Source: Pricia antarctica (GTDB lineage: Bacteria > Bacteroidota > Bacteroidia > Flavobacteriales > Flavobacteriaceae). From it: a stretch of 51,237 bases of DNA. Below are positions 17,483-25,852 of this stretch, one piece after another. The DNA lies in assembly GCA_011050085.1 (NCBI GenBank), contig DRGL01000019.1, forward strand, positions 1-51,237, in the 5' to 3' direction. Both the position numbers and the translations under genes were made by a program. Numbering within the stretch: position 1 is the first letter of the stretch; every line of letters starts with the position of its first letter. The notes beneath the pieces are model-generated. The model made no database searches and was not told the DNA's origin. It worked only from the letters and a program-made list of their open reading frames with translations.

Positions 17483-18214
17483 ATGAATTCACTATTACTT
17501 GTTGCCGATGTAACCACTAAACTTGATCCGACCGATTATGTTGGATTCACGTTTTTTGTTGGAAGTATGGCCATGATGGCCGCTTCCGCATTCTTTTTCT
17601 TGTCGTTAAGTCAATTTGATAACAAATGGAGAACTTCCATTCTGGTGTCTGGGCTTATTACCTTTATTGCGGCCGTTCATTATTTCTATATGCGCGACTA
17701 TTGGTTCGCCAACGTAGAGTCACCGACCTTCTTTAGGTATGTTGACTGGTTATTGACCGTGCCGCTGATGTGTGTGGAGTTTTATCTCATACTCAAGGTA
17801 GCCGGCGCTAAAAAATCACTAATGTGGAAATTGATTTTCGCGTCTGTCGTTATGTTGGTCACCGGGTACTTCGGTGAGGCCGTATTTATGAGCCAAGCAG
17901 CGTTGTGGGGTGGTGTTTCTGGTCTGGCTTATTTTTACATTGTATATGAAATCTGGCTAGGTGGAGCTAAGAGACTTGCCGTTGCAGCCGGAGGAGATAT
18001 TTTATATTCACATAAGATTTTATGTTGGTTCGTACTGGTTGGATGGGCCATTTATCCATTAGGTTATATGTTAGGTACTGATGGTTGGTATACTAGCATC
18101 ATAGGTACCGGTAGTGTTGATGTAGTATATAATATTGCAGATGCCATTAATAAAATTGGCTTCGGACTTGTTATATACGCACTGGCAGTTAAAAAACAGG
18201 AAATACATCGTTAG
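17483..18214 (+). CDS. Proteorhodopsin, green-absorbing proton pump type
   Basis: A 243-residue seven-helix microbial rhodopsin that uses retinal to pump protons outward in light. Helix C reads RYVDWLLTVPLMCVEFYLIL: Arg85, proton acceptor Asp88, Thr92 and proton donor Glu99 give the DTE motif of proton pumps rather than the NDQ (Na+) or NTQ (Cl-) motifs. Met96 is at the spectral tuning position (Leu105/Gln105 in gamma-proteobacterial forms); Met is usual in flavobacteria and predicts green absorption. His66 (AAVHYFYMR) is the partner of the acceptor Asp. Lys224 in ADAINKIGFGL forms the retinal Schiff base. Helix-G residues and the short C-tail match the family length. A strong terminator follows, so it is monocistronic. 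Confidence 0.97.
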   Translation: MNSLLLVADVTTKLDPTDYVGFTFFVGSMAMMAASAFFFLSLSQFDNKWRTSILVSGLITFIAAVHYFYMRDYWFANVESPTFFRYVDWLLTVPLMCVEFYLILKVAGAKKSLMWKLIFASVVMLVTGYFGEAVFMSQAALWGGVSGLAYFYIVYEIWLGGAKRLAVAAGGDILYSHKILCWFVLVGWAIYPLGYMLGTDGWYTSIIGTGSVDVVYNIADAINKIGFGLVIYALAVKKQEIHR

Positions 18215-18229
18215 ATGATACCTATCTTG

Positions 18230-18270
18230 AAAAAAGCGTGATTCTCTTACATTGAGGGTCACGCTTTTTT
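18230..18270 (+). terminator. Intrinsic terminator after the rhodopsin gene
   Basis: A 12-bp perfect stem (aaaaaagcgtga / tcacgctttttt) closes a 17-base loop, and the T-run is built into the 3' arm. It lies 16 bases beyond the rhodopsin stop. Confidence 0.9.
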
Positions 18271-18421
18271 AATTCGTTTAATCAACTAATTTCGAAATTG
18301 GAATCATAAATAATTTTTGCGAGGTTTTCTAATTACTGACTACTTCCTAAATAAAACAGAAATTCTGCAATGTCACATAATAATTGTTCAAAGGGGTCGT
18401 TATACCCACTAAATCCCAATT

Positions 18422-18535
18422 ATGAACCTTTTGAATTTTCTAAACAGCGATATTATACTGCCTATTTTAGCCCTATTTATTGTCATTATCTACACCGTGG
18501 ATAGGATTCGAACTCGCAAAAAATTTAAGCGTTAA
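18422..18535 (+). CDS. Putative 37-residue membrane peptide
   Basis: A 37-codon frame starting MNLLNFLNSDIILPILALFI, continuing VIIYTVDRIRTRKKFKR: one hydrophobic helix with a strongly basic C-terminal tail, the orientation of an inner-membrane anchor with the tail in the cytoplasm. It stands alone between the rhodopsin terminator and queD. No family is recognised. Composition and position support it only moderately. Confidence 0.45.
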   Translation: MNLLNFLNSDIILPILALFIVIIYTVDRIRTRKKFKR

Positions 18536-18604
18536 GTGCGCTAATCAGCAATACCATAATTAAAGTCCACTTTAGTAAAATCTTACATTTTAATTCGAGT
18601 ATCG

Positions 18605-18612
18605 TACCTTTG
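18605..18612 (+). promoter_or_regulatory. -7 element upstream of queD
   Basis: TACCTTTG is an exact match to the Bacteroidota -7 consensus TAnnTTTG, 17 bases before the queD ATG. A clear -33 TTTG is not visible at the expected distance. Confidence 0.5.
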
Positions 18613-18629
18613 ATATTTAACTTCTTTAT

Positions 18630-19079
18630 ATGGGTAAGATACGTATTACCAAACAGTTCAATTTTGAGACCGGCCACGCCCTATATGGCTATGACGGCAA
18701 ATGTCGCAACGTACATGGCCATAGTTATAAGCTCTCCGTTACGGTCATAGGAACACCGATTAATGACACTTCAAATGTAAAACTCGGAATGGTCATCGAT
18801 TTCGGCGACCTCAAAAAAATTGTCAAGGAAGAAATCGTAGATCAGTTCGATCATGCCACGGTTTTCAATAAAAACACCCCCCATCTCGAATTGGCCAAAG
18901 AACTGATAGATAGAAATCACAACGTTATTTTGGCAGATTATCAGCCTACGAGTGAAAATATGGTCATTGATTTTGCGGCTAAAATAAGGGTTAGATTGCC
19001 TGAAAATATTCAACTATTTAGTCTAAGGCTCCAAGAAACCGACACGTCTTTTGCCGAATGGTTCGCGAGTGACAATTGA
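18630..19079 (+). CDS. queD: 6-carboxy-5,6,7,8-tetrahydropterin synthase (QueD/PTPS family)
   Basis: A 149-residue enzyme of the T-fold family that converts dihydroneopterin triphosphate to 6-carboxytetrahydropterin, the second step in queuosine (7-deazaguanine) synthesis. The zinc ligands are His16 in FETGHALYG and His29 and His31 in NVHGHSYK. The catalytic Cys25 sits in DGKCRNVHGH, as in QueD. GMVIDFGDLKKIV and DQFDHATVF are further conserved elements, and LQETDTSFAEW near the end contains the substrate-binding Glu. Length is normal. A related 6-pyruvoyl-tetrahydropterin synthase activity cannot be excluded, but the Cys-x3-His-x-His spacing favours QueD. It is followed by lpxH on the same strand. 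Confidence 0.92.
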   Translation: MGKIRITKQFNFETGHALYGYDGKCRNVHGHSYKLSVTVIGTPINDTSNVKLGMVIDFGDLKKIVKEEIVDQFDHATVFNKNTPHLELAKELIDRNHNVILADYQPTSENMVIDFAAKIRVRLPENIQLFSLRLQETDTSFAEWFASDN

Positions 19080-19180
19080 TAGGTTCTATTAATCACCTTA
19101 CATATAAACCACTCCTGACTAAGATCTCGAGAATGATCTAGTGTGAATTGAATAGGGTTATAGCGCGGACATCTTTTTCC

Positions 19181-19188
19181 TATATTTG
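19181..19188 (+). promoter_or_regulatory. -7 element immediately before lpxH
   Basis: TATATTTG matches TAnnTTTG exactly and ends only 6 bases before the lpxH ATG at 19195. If it is used, transcription would begin at or next to the start codon, giving a leaderless mRNA. Confidence 0.5.
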
Positions 19189-19194
19189 CGACCA

Positions 19195-19986
19195 ATGACT
19201 AGCATCAACATCCCCACAGGAAAGAAAGTTTATTTCGCCAGCGATAACCATTTGGGAGCCCCTACTGCAGAACAAAGTCTTCCGCGTGAAAAAAAGTTTG
19301 TGGCGTGGCTAAACGAAATTAAAATAGACGCAGCGGCCATATTTCTACTGGGCGATCTTTTTGATTTTTGGTTCGAGTATAAAACGGTAGTGCCACGAGG
19401 ATTTACCCGGACATTGGGCAAATTGGCGGAAATTTCTGATTCCGGTATTCCTATTTACTATTTTGTGGGTAATCATGACCTTTGGATGCACGGATATTTC
19501 GAAAAGGAATTGAACATTCAGGTATTTCATAAACCCCAACAGTTCGAAATGCGCGGGGTCACTTTTTTCTTAGGCCATGGAGATGGTCTTGGACCTGGAG
19601 ATAAGGGATTTAAGAGAATGAAAAAGTTTTTTACCCATCCGGCGTCCAAGTGGTTTTTCCGATGGATACATCCTGATATTGGAGTACGTTTGGCTCAGTA
19701 TTTTTCGGTAAAGAACAAACTGATTTCCGGTGATGACGACGCTACTTTTTTGGGGAACGATAAAGAATGGTTGGCACAATACGCCAAACGTAAACTGGAA
19801 ACACAGCACTATGATTACTTTGTGTTCGGACATCGTCACCTACCCCTAAACATAGATTTGAACGGAAAATCGAAATATATAAATCTGGGAGATTGGATTC
19901 AGTATTATACGTATGCGGTTTTTGATGGAGAGCATGTAAGCTTGCAAGAATTTAAAAAAACTTTTATAACACCAAAATATAATTAA
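19195..19986 (+). CDS. lpxH: UDP-2,3-diacylglucosamine diphosphatase (LpxH-type)
   Basis: A 263-residue metallophosphoesterase of lipid A synthesis that hydrolyses UDP-2,3-diacylglucosamine to lipid X at the inner face of the membrane. The calcineurin-like metal-binding motifs are all present: ASDNHLG (Asp17, His19), LLGDLFDFWFEY (Asp54), VGNHD (Asn93, His94), GHGD (His128) and FGHRHLPL near residue 218. GLGPGDKGFKRMKKFF after GHGD is characteristic of the Bacteroidota enzyme. The ATG at 19195 is preferred to an upstream TTG since it begins MTSINIPTGKKVYFASDN, the usual N-terminus. It is convergent with the MFS gene. Confidence 0.9.
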   Translation: MTSINIPTGKKVYFASDNHLGAPTAEQSLPREKKFVAWLNEIKIDAAAIFLLGDLFDFWFEYKTVVPRGFTRTLGKLAEISDSGIPIYYFVGNHDLWMHGYFEKELNIQVFHKPQQFEMRGVTFFLGHGDGLGPGDKGFKRMKKFFTHPASKWFFRWIHPDIGVRLAQYFSVKNKLISGDDDATFLGNDKEWLAQYAKRKLETQHYDYFVFGHRHLPLNIDLNGKSKYINLGDWIQYYTYAVFDGEHVSLQEFKKTFITPKYN

Positions 19987-20059
19987 GCAGTGCGTTAAAG
20001 GTTATCCGATTATGAATTGGAAAAGCCACTTTAATTTAAAATAGCTGCGACAACAAAAA

Positions 20060-21340
20060 TCACTGTTTAGGCAACTCATCCGCCTCGTGGTCTTCGACTT
20101 CTTTTTGCAAATCTAAATTTCTAAAACTCGGAGAAACAAAAGCCGTAAGGCCAACAGTTATTAAAGTCATAGTTCCTCCGAAAACCACTGCGGTAACTGT
20201 ACCCATCAACTTAGCTGTCACACCACTTTCAAAAGCACCTAGTTCGTTTGAAGACCCCACGAACATCGAATTCACAGAGGCTACCCTGCCCCGCATATGG
20301 TCGGGTGTTTTCAATTGTAAAATCGTTTGACGGATGATCATAGAAATACCATCAACCCCACCACTTATAAATAGCGCAGCGACCGACAGCCAAAAAGAGG
20401 TGGAGAGGCCGAATACAATGATACATATACCAAAACCGAAAACTGCGAATAGTAATTTTTTTCCGGCATTCTTATGCAAAGGGAAGCGGGTCGAACCGAA
20501 CATCATCAAGGCCGCACCGACTGCAGGCGCAGCCCTTAAAATTCCAAAACCCTCAGCGCCGACATGTAGCACTTCTTGAGCGAAAATTGGAAGAAGCGCT
20601 ACCGCACCCCCAAAAAGAACGGCTATCATATCGAGGGTTAAAGCTCCTAAAATAGCTTTTGTCCCAAAAACAAATTTCAAGCCCTCCTTTAAACTTTCCA
20701 GAACAGGTTCGCCAATTTTTGGATTTAAAATAGGCTTTTTAGCAATTTGGGAAAGACTTATCAATGCGAATACTGAAAATCCGAAAATAACGCACATTGA
20801 CCAATGCACTCCAATCAAACTGATTGAAAATCCAGCTAAGGCAGGGCCCAATACTGCGGCCATTTGCCAAGTAGTACTACTCCATGTTGCTGCGTTGGGA
20901 TAAATTTTCTTCGGAACTATCAAGGCAATCAGGGAAAAAATAGTAGGGCCTATAAAGGCTCGTACGATGCCTCCTAAAAAGACCAAAAAATAAATACCGT
21001 ACAGTATTTTTTGCGTTTGCCACTCTGATACAATTGAAGGCAGGCTTAAGATAAAAAGCCCGAAACTTATGACCGAAAAACCAAAGATACATTTGACCAA
21101 TAAGTTCCGTTTTTCCTTTTGATCGACGATATGACCCGCAAAAAGAGCGGTCGATACTGCTGGAATCACTTCCATTAATCCAATTATACCTAAAGACAAA
21201 GGATCTTTTGTCATGGAGTACACTTGCCATTCGATGACAATAAATTGCATCGACCAAGCAAAGACCATAGCAAATCGGACCAACAGAAAAATATTAAATT
21301 CCCGAAATCGAAGGGCAGCGTAGGGGTCAATTTTTGGCAT
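20060..21340 (-). CDS. MFS transporter (MFS_3/EntS-like)
   Basis: A 426-residue major facilitator with about twelve membrane segments. The N-terminus DPYAALRFREFNIFLLVRF and the segment IEWQVYSMTKDPLSLGIIGL, then EVIPAVSTALFAGHIVDQKE, correspond to the first helices and the motif-A loop of MFS_3-type exporters (EntS/permease-like). PDHMRGRVASVNSMFVGSSN is the conserved second-half segment of the same group. The substrate is unknown; relatives export siderophores or drugs. Upstream on the same strand lies the remnant of a VOC-family gene, 3 bases from the start codon, which suggests a former operon. Confidence 0.88.
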   Translation of the reverse strand: MPKIDPYAALRFREFNIFLLVRFAMVFAWSMQFIVIEWQVYSMTKDPLSLGIIGLMEVIPAVSTALFAGHIVDQKEKRNLLVKCIFGFSVISFGLFILSLPSIVSEWQTQKILYGIYFLVFLGGIVRAFIGPTIFSLIALIVPKKIYPNAATWSSTTWQMAAVLGPALAGFSISLIGVHWSMCVIFGFSVFALISLSQIAKKPILNPKIGEPVLESLKEGLKFVFGTKAILGALTLDMIAVLFGGAVALLPIFAQEVLHVGAEGFGILRAAPAVGAALMMFGSTRFPLHKNAGKKLLFAVFGFGICIIVFGLSTSFWLSVAALFISGGVDGISMIIRQTILQLKTPDHMRGRVASVNSMFVGSSNELGAFESGVTAKLMGTVTAVVFGGTMTLITVGLTAFVSPSFRNLDLQKEVEDHEADELPKQ

Positions 21341-21343
21341 AAC

Positions 21344-21632
21344 TTAAAAGGTGATTTCAATTCTACTGCCCTCTGAGTCAAATAGGGTACTTCTATAGTA
21401 TCCGTCACGTTTAATTCTAGAATTATCTTGCATCTTGCAGCTAACAGACCGAAGTCTTGCTATCAACGTATCTAATTCTGAAATTAACCCAAATGACAGC
21501 GCTAGATGTATAGGACATCGCTGCTCATACAAAGAAAACTGAACAATTATTTTGAGTTTTGCATACGTTCGAATCGTGCACCATTACCAAATGTTAATAA
21601 ATAAAAAGCAAAAAATTTCCGGATTCTTGTTT
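21344..21632 (-). pseudogene. Decayed VOC-family (glyoxalase/bleomycin resistance) gene
   Basis: The minus strand reads FYLLTFGNGARFERMQ in one frame (near 21620-21560), stops, and continues in another frame as CPIHLALSFGLISELDTLIA, then DGYYRSTLFDSEGSRIEITF to the stop at 21344. This is the order of a vicinal-oxygen-chelate domain: SFGNGARFE..MQ, HLA.SFG....D.L...L, GYY.S...DPEGNRIEI. The N-terminal third is missing and at least one frameshift separates the two parts. The MFS gene follows directly. Confidence 0.75.
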
Positions 21633-22085
21633 ACGATTCCAGCAATTCCTTAAAATAATTTTAGTAGAAGTTCTGAGTATTACTTAATCCTCTACTTAAA
21701 TTACGATGTGTTATTTTTAATTTGCAAATCCATTAGAAAATAGCAATGCAAAGATAATACTCCATACCATTGGAGGCCTTGTGAAATTATCGAAATTTAA
21801 GATTATCCCCACAAGAGAAAGAAAACTGCTTGGTCGGTTCTGAAGTGCTGAGCAATTACCAGAACTTTGGGTTTTACCGATAAACGGAAATCTCAATTGG
21901 CTGAATGACAAGTATTAATTGTGTTTTCTATAATAGAATACGAAACCCGACCGGTTGGTCTGTAGATCATAGTCAATAACCCATACGTCTTTTATGGCAT
22001 TCCCAAAAAAAAACAATCCAAATCAAAGATTAATTGATTAAAAAGCTATCAGGCAAAAGCTTTAGGAAAGTTTCCAGGCTTGACG
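21633..22085. other. Intergenic stretch, possible short remnant
   Basis: Between the VOC remnant and recJ. On the plus strand 21781-21918 reads KLSKFKIIPTRERKLLGRF, an in-frame stop, then AEQLPELWVLPINGNLNWLN and a stop. It looks protein-like but is too short to assign. No repeat or terminator was seen. Confidence 0.3.
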
Positions 22086-23774
22086 TCATCTTAGATCACG
22101 CAGTCTCAACTGTAAACTTGTATTGCCCTGCCATTTATTTTGATCGAGGGAGAAAACGGCACTGAAAGGTTTTCGTTGCGTAACCAATGGCAGTCTATCG
22201 CCAAGGTTGAAACCGATAGCACCTATTGGACCTAGGCCATGTTGTGTTACCGAAAGTTTCAAATGTGTTCCGTTTTCGCCGACCCCTTTTGCATAGCCGG
22301 TATCTAATAACGATTCTCCCATGAAAACAGGAGTAAGGTTTCCTGGTCCGAAAGGTGCCATCTGCTGAATAATCCGTATTAATTTAGGTGTGATTTCGCT
22401 GAACTCGATTTGGGCATCGACCGCTATTTCAGGAACGAGTAAATGAGGATCGATACTTTCCGAAACTACCTTTTCGAACTGTGCCTTAAAAGGTTCAAAC
22501 TGTTCTTCGAGTAAGGTAAGTCCTGCTGCGTACTTATGGCCTCCAAACTGTTCGATACATTCAGAGCAACCTTGCAATGCATTATATACATCAAAACCTT
22601 TTACCGAACGGGCTGATGCGGCGAGGTTAGTGCCACTTTTGGTAAAAACTAAAGTAGGGCGATAATAGGTTTCTATTAAACGTGATGCAACAATGCCAAT
22701 AACACCTTTATGCCAATTTTCATGATACACAACGGAGGTAAAACGTTCCTCTTCTTTATTTTCGCGAATTTGCAAGAGGGCTTCTTTAGTAATTTCTTTA
22801 TCTAACCCGCGCCGATCAAAATTGAATTTTTCGATTTTGGCAGCAAAAACCTTTGCCCGTTCCATATCGGTCTCGGTAAGCAGGTTCACTGCGTGTTGAC
22901 CATGCTCCATCCGACCAGCGGCATTGATACGGGGAGCAATAATAAAAACCACATCAGTTATGGTAAGCTGTGGTTTTTTTACTTGCTGAATAATAGCCTT
23001 AAAGCCGATTCGCGGTTTGGTATTGATAACCTGTAAACCAAAATAGGCCAAAACACGATTTTCACCGGTCATGGGAACTATATCGGCCCCTATGGCCGTA
23101 GCGACCAAATCGAGATAGGGAATTAGGTCGTCGATAGTTTCCCCGCGATGCGATGCAAGTGCCTGAATGAGTTTAAAGCCTACCCCACAGCCACATAACT
23201 CATCATATGGGTAGTTGCAATCATCACGTTTTGCATCCAACACGGCTACAGCATCGGGTAAATTTTCACCGGGTCTATGATGATCACAGATGATAAAGTC
23301 GATATACTTTTCTTTGGCATAGGTTACCTTATCAACGGCCTTAATTCCGCAATCCAATGCGATGATAAGAGAAAACCCATTGTCTTCCGCAAAATCTACA
23401 CCTTGAAACGAAACACCATAGCCCTCGGTATATCGGTCGGGAATATAGGTGGCAACGTTTGGATAGTAGCTTAATAAATAGGATGAAAGCAAGGCAACTG
23501 AAGTCGTACCATCGACATCATAGTCACCATATACCAATATATTCTCATTATTGGCAATCGCCTTCTGAATCCGCTTTACCGCAACATCCATATCCTTCAT
23601 CAAAAACGGATCATGCAAATCGGATAGTTTGGGGCGGAAGAATTTTTTCGCTTCGTCGTATGTTTTTATTCCACGTTGAATCAATAGTTGCGCTATCAAG
23701 CTATCAACGTTCAAATCATTGCAAAGCGTGTTGATTTGATGTTGTTCAGGTTTAGCTTTGATGGTCCAGCGCAT
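22086..23774 (-). CDS. recJ: Single-stranded-DNA-specific exonuclease RecJ
   Basis: A 562-residue 5'-3' single-strand DNA exonuclease used in recombination and base-excision and mismatch repair. The DHH phosphoesterase motifs are present: VYGDYDVDGT (Asp84, Asp86), ALDCGI (Asp141), IICDHHRPGE (Asp164-His-His166) and, in the DHHA1 domain, the GG-x-AAG element (QFGGHKYAAGLTL). The C-terminal OB-like region (about 460-562) has the family pattern MAPFGPGNLTPVFMG. Length is typical. It is monocistronic in appearance and starts at ATG 23774. Confidence 0.96.
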   Translation of the reverse strand: MRWTIKAKPEQHQINTLCNDLNVDSLIAQLLIQRGIKTYDEAKKFFRPKLSDLHDPFLMKDMDVAVKRIQKAIANNENILVYGDYDVDGTTSVALLSSYLLSYYPNVATYIPDRYTEGYGVSFQGVDFAEDNGFSLIIALDCGIKAVDKVTYAKEKYIDFIICDHHRPGENLPDAVAVLDAKRDDCNYPYDELCGCGVGFKLIQALASHRGETIDDLIPYLDLVATAIGADIVPMTGENRVLAYFGLQVINTKPRIGFKAIIQQVKKPQLTITDVVFIIAPRINAAGRMEHGQHAVNLLTETDMERAKVFAAKIEKFNFDRRGLDKEITKEALLQIRENKEEERFTSVVYHENWHKGVIGIVASRLIETYYRPTLVFTKSGTNLAASARSVKGFDVYNALQGCSECIEQFGGHKYAAGLTLLEEQFEPFKAQFEKVVSESIDPHLLVPEIAVDAQIEFSEITPKLIRIIQQMAPFGPGNLTPVFMGESLLDTGYAKGVGENGTHLKLSVTQHGLGPIGAIGFNLGDRLPLVTQRKPFSAVFSLDQNKWQGNTSLQLRLRDLR

Positions 23775-23926
23775 TATAAAGTATTCAGCTGCAGTAGCGG
23801 TTGGTAATAATTGTGAACCTTGCTTTCCGTTAGACAGGCAAGGTGTAATGGTACAATGAAATCTTATTTAGGATCAATGAAATATTGCGTCAAGGCGGGT
23901 TTCTCGCATTTAGTGCAAAAAGACGC

Positions 23927-24355
23927 CTATATATGATGAAATATTGTTTTGATTTCCATTTCTGAAAATTGCCGGAACATTTCCATTACGCCACAATATT
24001 TCTTAACGGATAAATCTACAGCCTTCTTCAATTTCTTTTCGTCTAGATGGTCACCATGAAAGTGGTATTCGACCAAAACCTTGTCGTAGTATTTAGGATG
24101 TTCGTCGGTCAGGTTGGCAATAGTTTCAATATGGAAATTGTCAACTTCGAGTTTCATCTTCTTTATAAGTCCCGCAATATCCAGGCCAGAACAGCCTGCT
24201 AGCCCAGAGAGCATAAGGGCTTTTGGCCGAAATCCGGAACCTTCTCCCCCATCATCGGGACCTGCATCGATTTTCAGATTTAAACCGGATGGGTTATTGC
24301 TTTCGAAGGCCATTTTACCGAGCCATTTCGTAGTGATATGATTTGTAGTCGACAT
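23927..24355 (-). CDS. OsmC-family protein
   Basis: A 142-residue protein of the OsmC/Ohr fold, thiol peroxidases or related redox proteins. The first conserved Cys-like position is in LMLSGLAGCSGLDIAGLIKK (Cys55), and the second in VKKYCGVMEMF (Cys120), matching the YcgJ/OsmC pair of reactive cysteines. GEGSGFRPKALMLSGLAGC is the family's central motif. It lies 152 bases upstream of recJ on the same strand. Peroxide specificity (organic hydroperoxide or other) cannot be told from sequence. Confidence 0.88.
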   Translation of the reverse strand: MSTTNHITTKWLGKMAFESNNPSGLNLKIDAGPDDGGEGSGFRPKALMLSGLAGCSGLDIAGLIKKMKLEVDNFHIETIANLTDEHPKYYDKVLVEYHFHGDHLDEKKLKKAVDLSVKKYCGVMEMFRQFSEMEIKTIFHHI

Positions 24356-24572
24356 ATTTTTCGTTTCTTATTAGGTGCAAATGTATACTAATCTAAATTT
24401 TCATTTCGGATCATTCGAATTTGGTCTTTATAGAACGCAGTCAAAATACAAAAGATACAATAAAGCAGAAAAAGGTTATTAGTAATCCGGCCAATTAAGA
24501 TTGGAAAACGACAATTTGAATACAATTAACGTAATTGTCTAGAAGTTGTGTTTGATATAAATTAAATAAACT

Positions 24573-25175
24573 ATGCCTCTATTAAAATTGCTAAACCCCG
24601 ACCACAGTCCAGAAAACCAACAACTTACCAAAATCTTTAAAGAGACCCTCGAGTTTTGTCCAAATTTGGTATGTACCATGCAGCATCGGCCTGCCATATC
24701 AAAAGCCTTTATCAACTTTAATAAGGCGGTAATGGCCAACGAAGGGAAGGTGACCTCAGCGTTAAAACGAATGACAGCCTAGGTAAGCAACAACACTGCC
24801 GGGTGCAGATGTTTCCAAGCCCAAACCATTTTTGCCACCGAACGCTATGGTACTGAACTAAAGCAGTTGGAAAATATATAAGAGTACCGTACCCACTCCG
24901 CTTTCTCTGAACCTGAACGTGCAGCATTAGATTTTTCGTTAGCTGAGTCTCAAATACCCACTGGGGTCAATGCCGAAATCAAGATGCGGTTTTACCAACA
25001 TTGGAACGAGGGCGAAGTTGTTGAGATGCTCGGTGTTATTTCATTATTTGGATATCTTAATCGCTGGAATGACTTTATGGGAATCTCCGTATAGGATGCT
25101 GCAGTTGAAAGTAGATTGCAATACTTAGAAAAACAGGGTTGGGAAAAGGGAAAACATGATAAATTGAGCTTGTAA
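24573..25175 (+). pseudogene. Carboxymuconolactone-decarboxylase/AhpD-like gene with three in-frame stops
   Basis: One reading frame of 200 codons runs from ATG 24573 to TAA 25173-25175 with no frameshift, but is cut by TAG at 24780-24782, TAA after QLENI and TAG after DFMGISV. Joined, the product has MPLLKLLNPDHSPENQQLTK, FCPNLVCTMQHRPAISKAF, EYRTHSAFSEPERAALDFSL, HWNEGEVVEMLGVISLFGYL and NRWNDFMG, the profile of a peroxidase-related carboxymuconolactone decarboxylase protein. The redox motif expected as CxxC...H is changed to GCRCFQAQ, with Cys-x-Cys and no His. Point mutations alone, without indels, point to young decay; readthrough is possible but not supported. Confidence 0.85.
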
Positions 25176-25320
25176 ACACCCAATTTTCGACAGTGTTCTT
25201 CCGGTTGATTTTAGGATAAACTTCAGATACTCTATTATGCCATAGTATTTTAAATAGTTGGTATTAGTATGAATCGACTAGTAAAACCAGAATGCCAAAT
25301 TTGAGAGAAGAGATTTCAAA

Positions 25321-25350
25321 TGAAAACCCCGCCGATTGGCAGGGTTTTCA
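25321..25350 (-). terminator. Terminator between convergent transcripts
   Basis: A stem tgaaaaccc/gggttttca with an inner GCC/GGC stem and GATT loop, 23 bases beyond the stop of the NTF2-like gene on the minus strand. The T-rich flank is modest on the minus strand; it could act on both strands. Confidence 0.65.
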
Positions 25351-25372
25351 TTTATAAAAAATAACTTTTTAC

Positions 25373-25732
25373 CTATTGTTGATTATCGTAGTAAAATCGT
25401 TCATGTACGATATGTGTGCCTTTCCAGCGTTGAACGGCTACCTGTTCCATCTTTGCACGTTGACCGCCTTTAAAAGTAACGTCCATTACTGATTCTACAA
25501 AAGACACCGCTTTCCCTTCATCAGACCCTAGATTTACAATTTCTAAGGAGTGGAATTCTTCTATACTGTTTAAAAATTGTTCCTCATATTCTCGGCACTC
25601 AGCTTTACCTGTTCTAGTACCGCGTGGCTCAGTCATTACTACATCTTTTCCGTAATATTGATCAAAGGCATCCAGTAGTTTACCTTCCTGTAGCTGCTTA
25701 TAAATATCTTCTGCTTTATCCTTATAATTCAT
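25373..25732 (-). CDS. NTF2-like/SnoaL-type small protein
   Basis: A 119-residue cone-shaped-fold protein. The N-terminal helices KAEDIYKQLQEGKLLDAFDQ followed by YYGKDVVMTEPRGTRTGK match the SnoaL/NTF2 pattern of a helix pair, then a strand with an acidic residue, then EEF and strands ending VAVQRWKGTHIVHERFYY. It may be an isomerase, a binding protein, or an inactive member; no catalytic dyad is certain. It is a single gene with a terminator downstream. Its neighbour upstream is the uracil-DNA-glycosylase-family gene. Confidence 0.8.
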   Translation of the reverse strand: MNYKDKAEDIYKQLQEGKLLDAFDQYYGKDVVMTEPRGTRTGKAECREYEEQFLNSIEEFHSLEIVNLGSDEGKAVSFVESVMDVTFKGGQRAKMEQVAVQRWKGTHIVHERFYYDNQQ

Positions 25733-25852
25733 ATTAATTTTTTTATTTGCTGAAAGCTACAAAAAATCACCACTACAACACTTGTACATACAAGTGTTTA
25801 ACTTATAATTAGCATAATCTATTTTTTTAATAAACTTTTCATATTTGATATA

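Noticed and set aside
24573-25175. Selenocysteine or pyrrolysine recoding
   Set aside because: The stops are TAG and TAA, not TGA. No pyrrolysine gene is known in this group, and the positions do not fall in active-site motifs.
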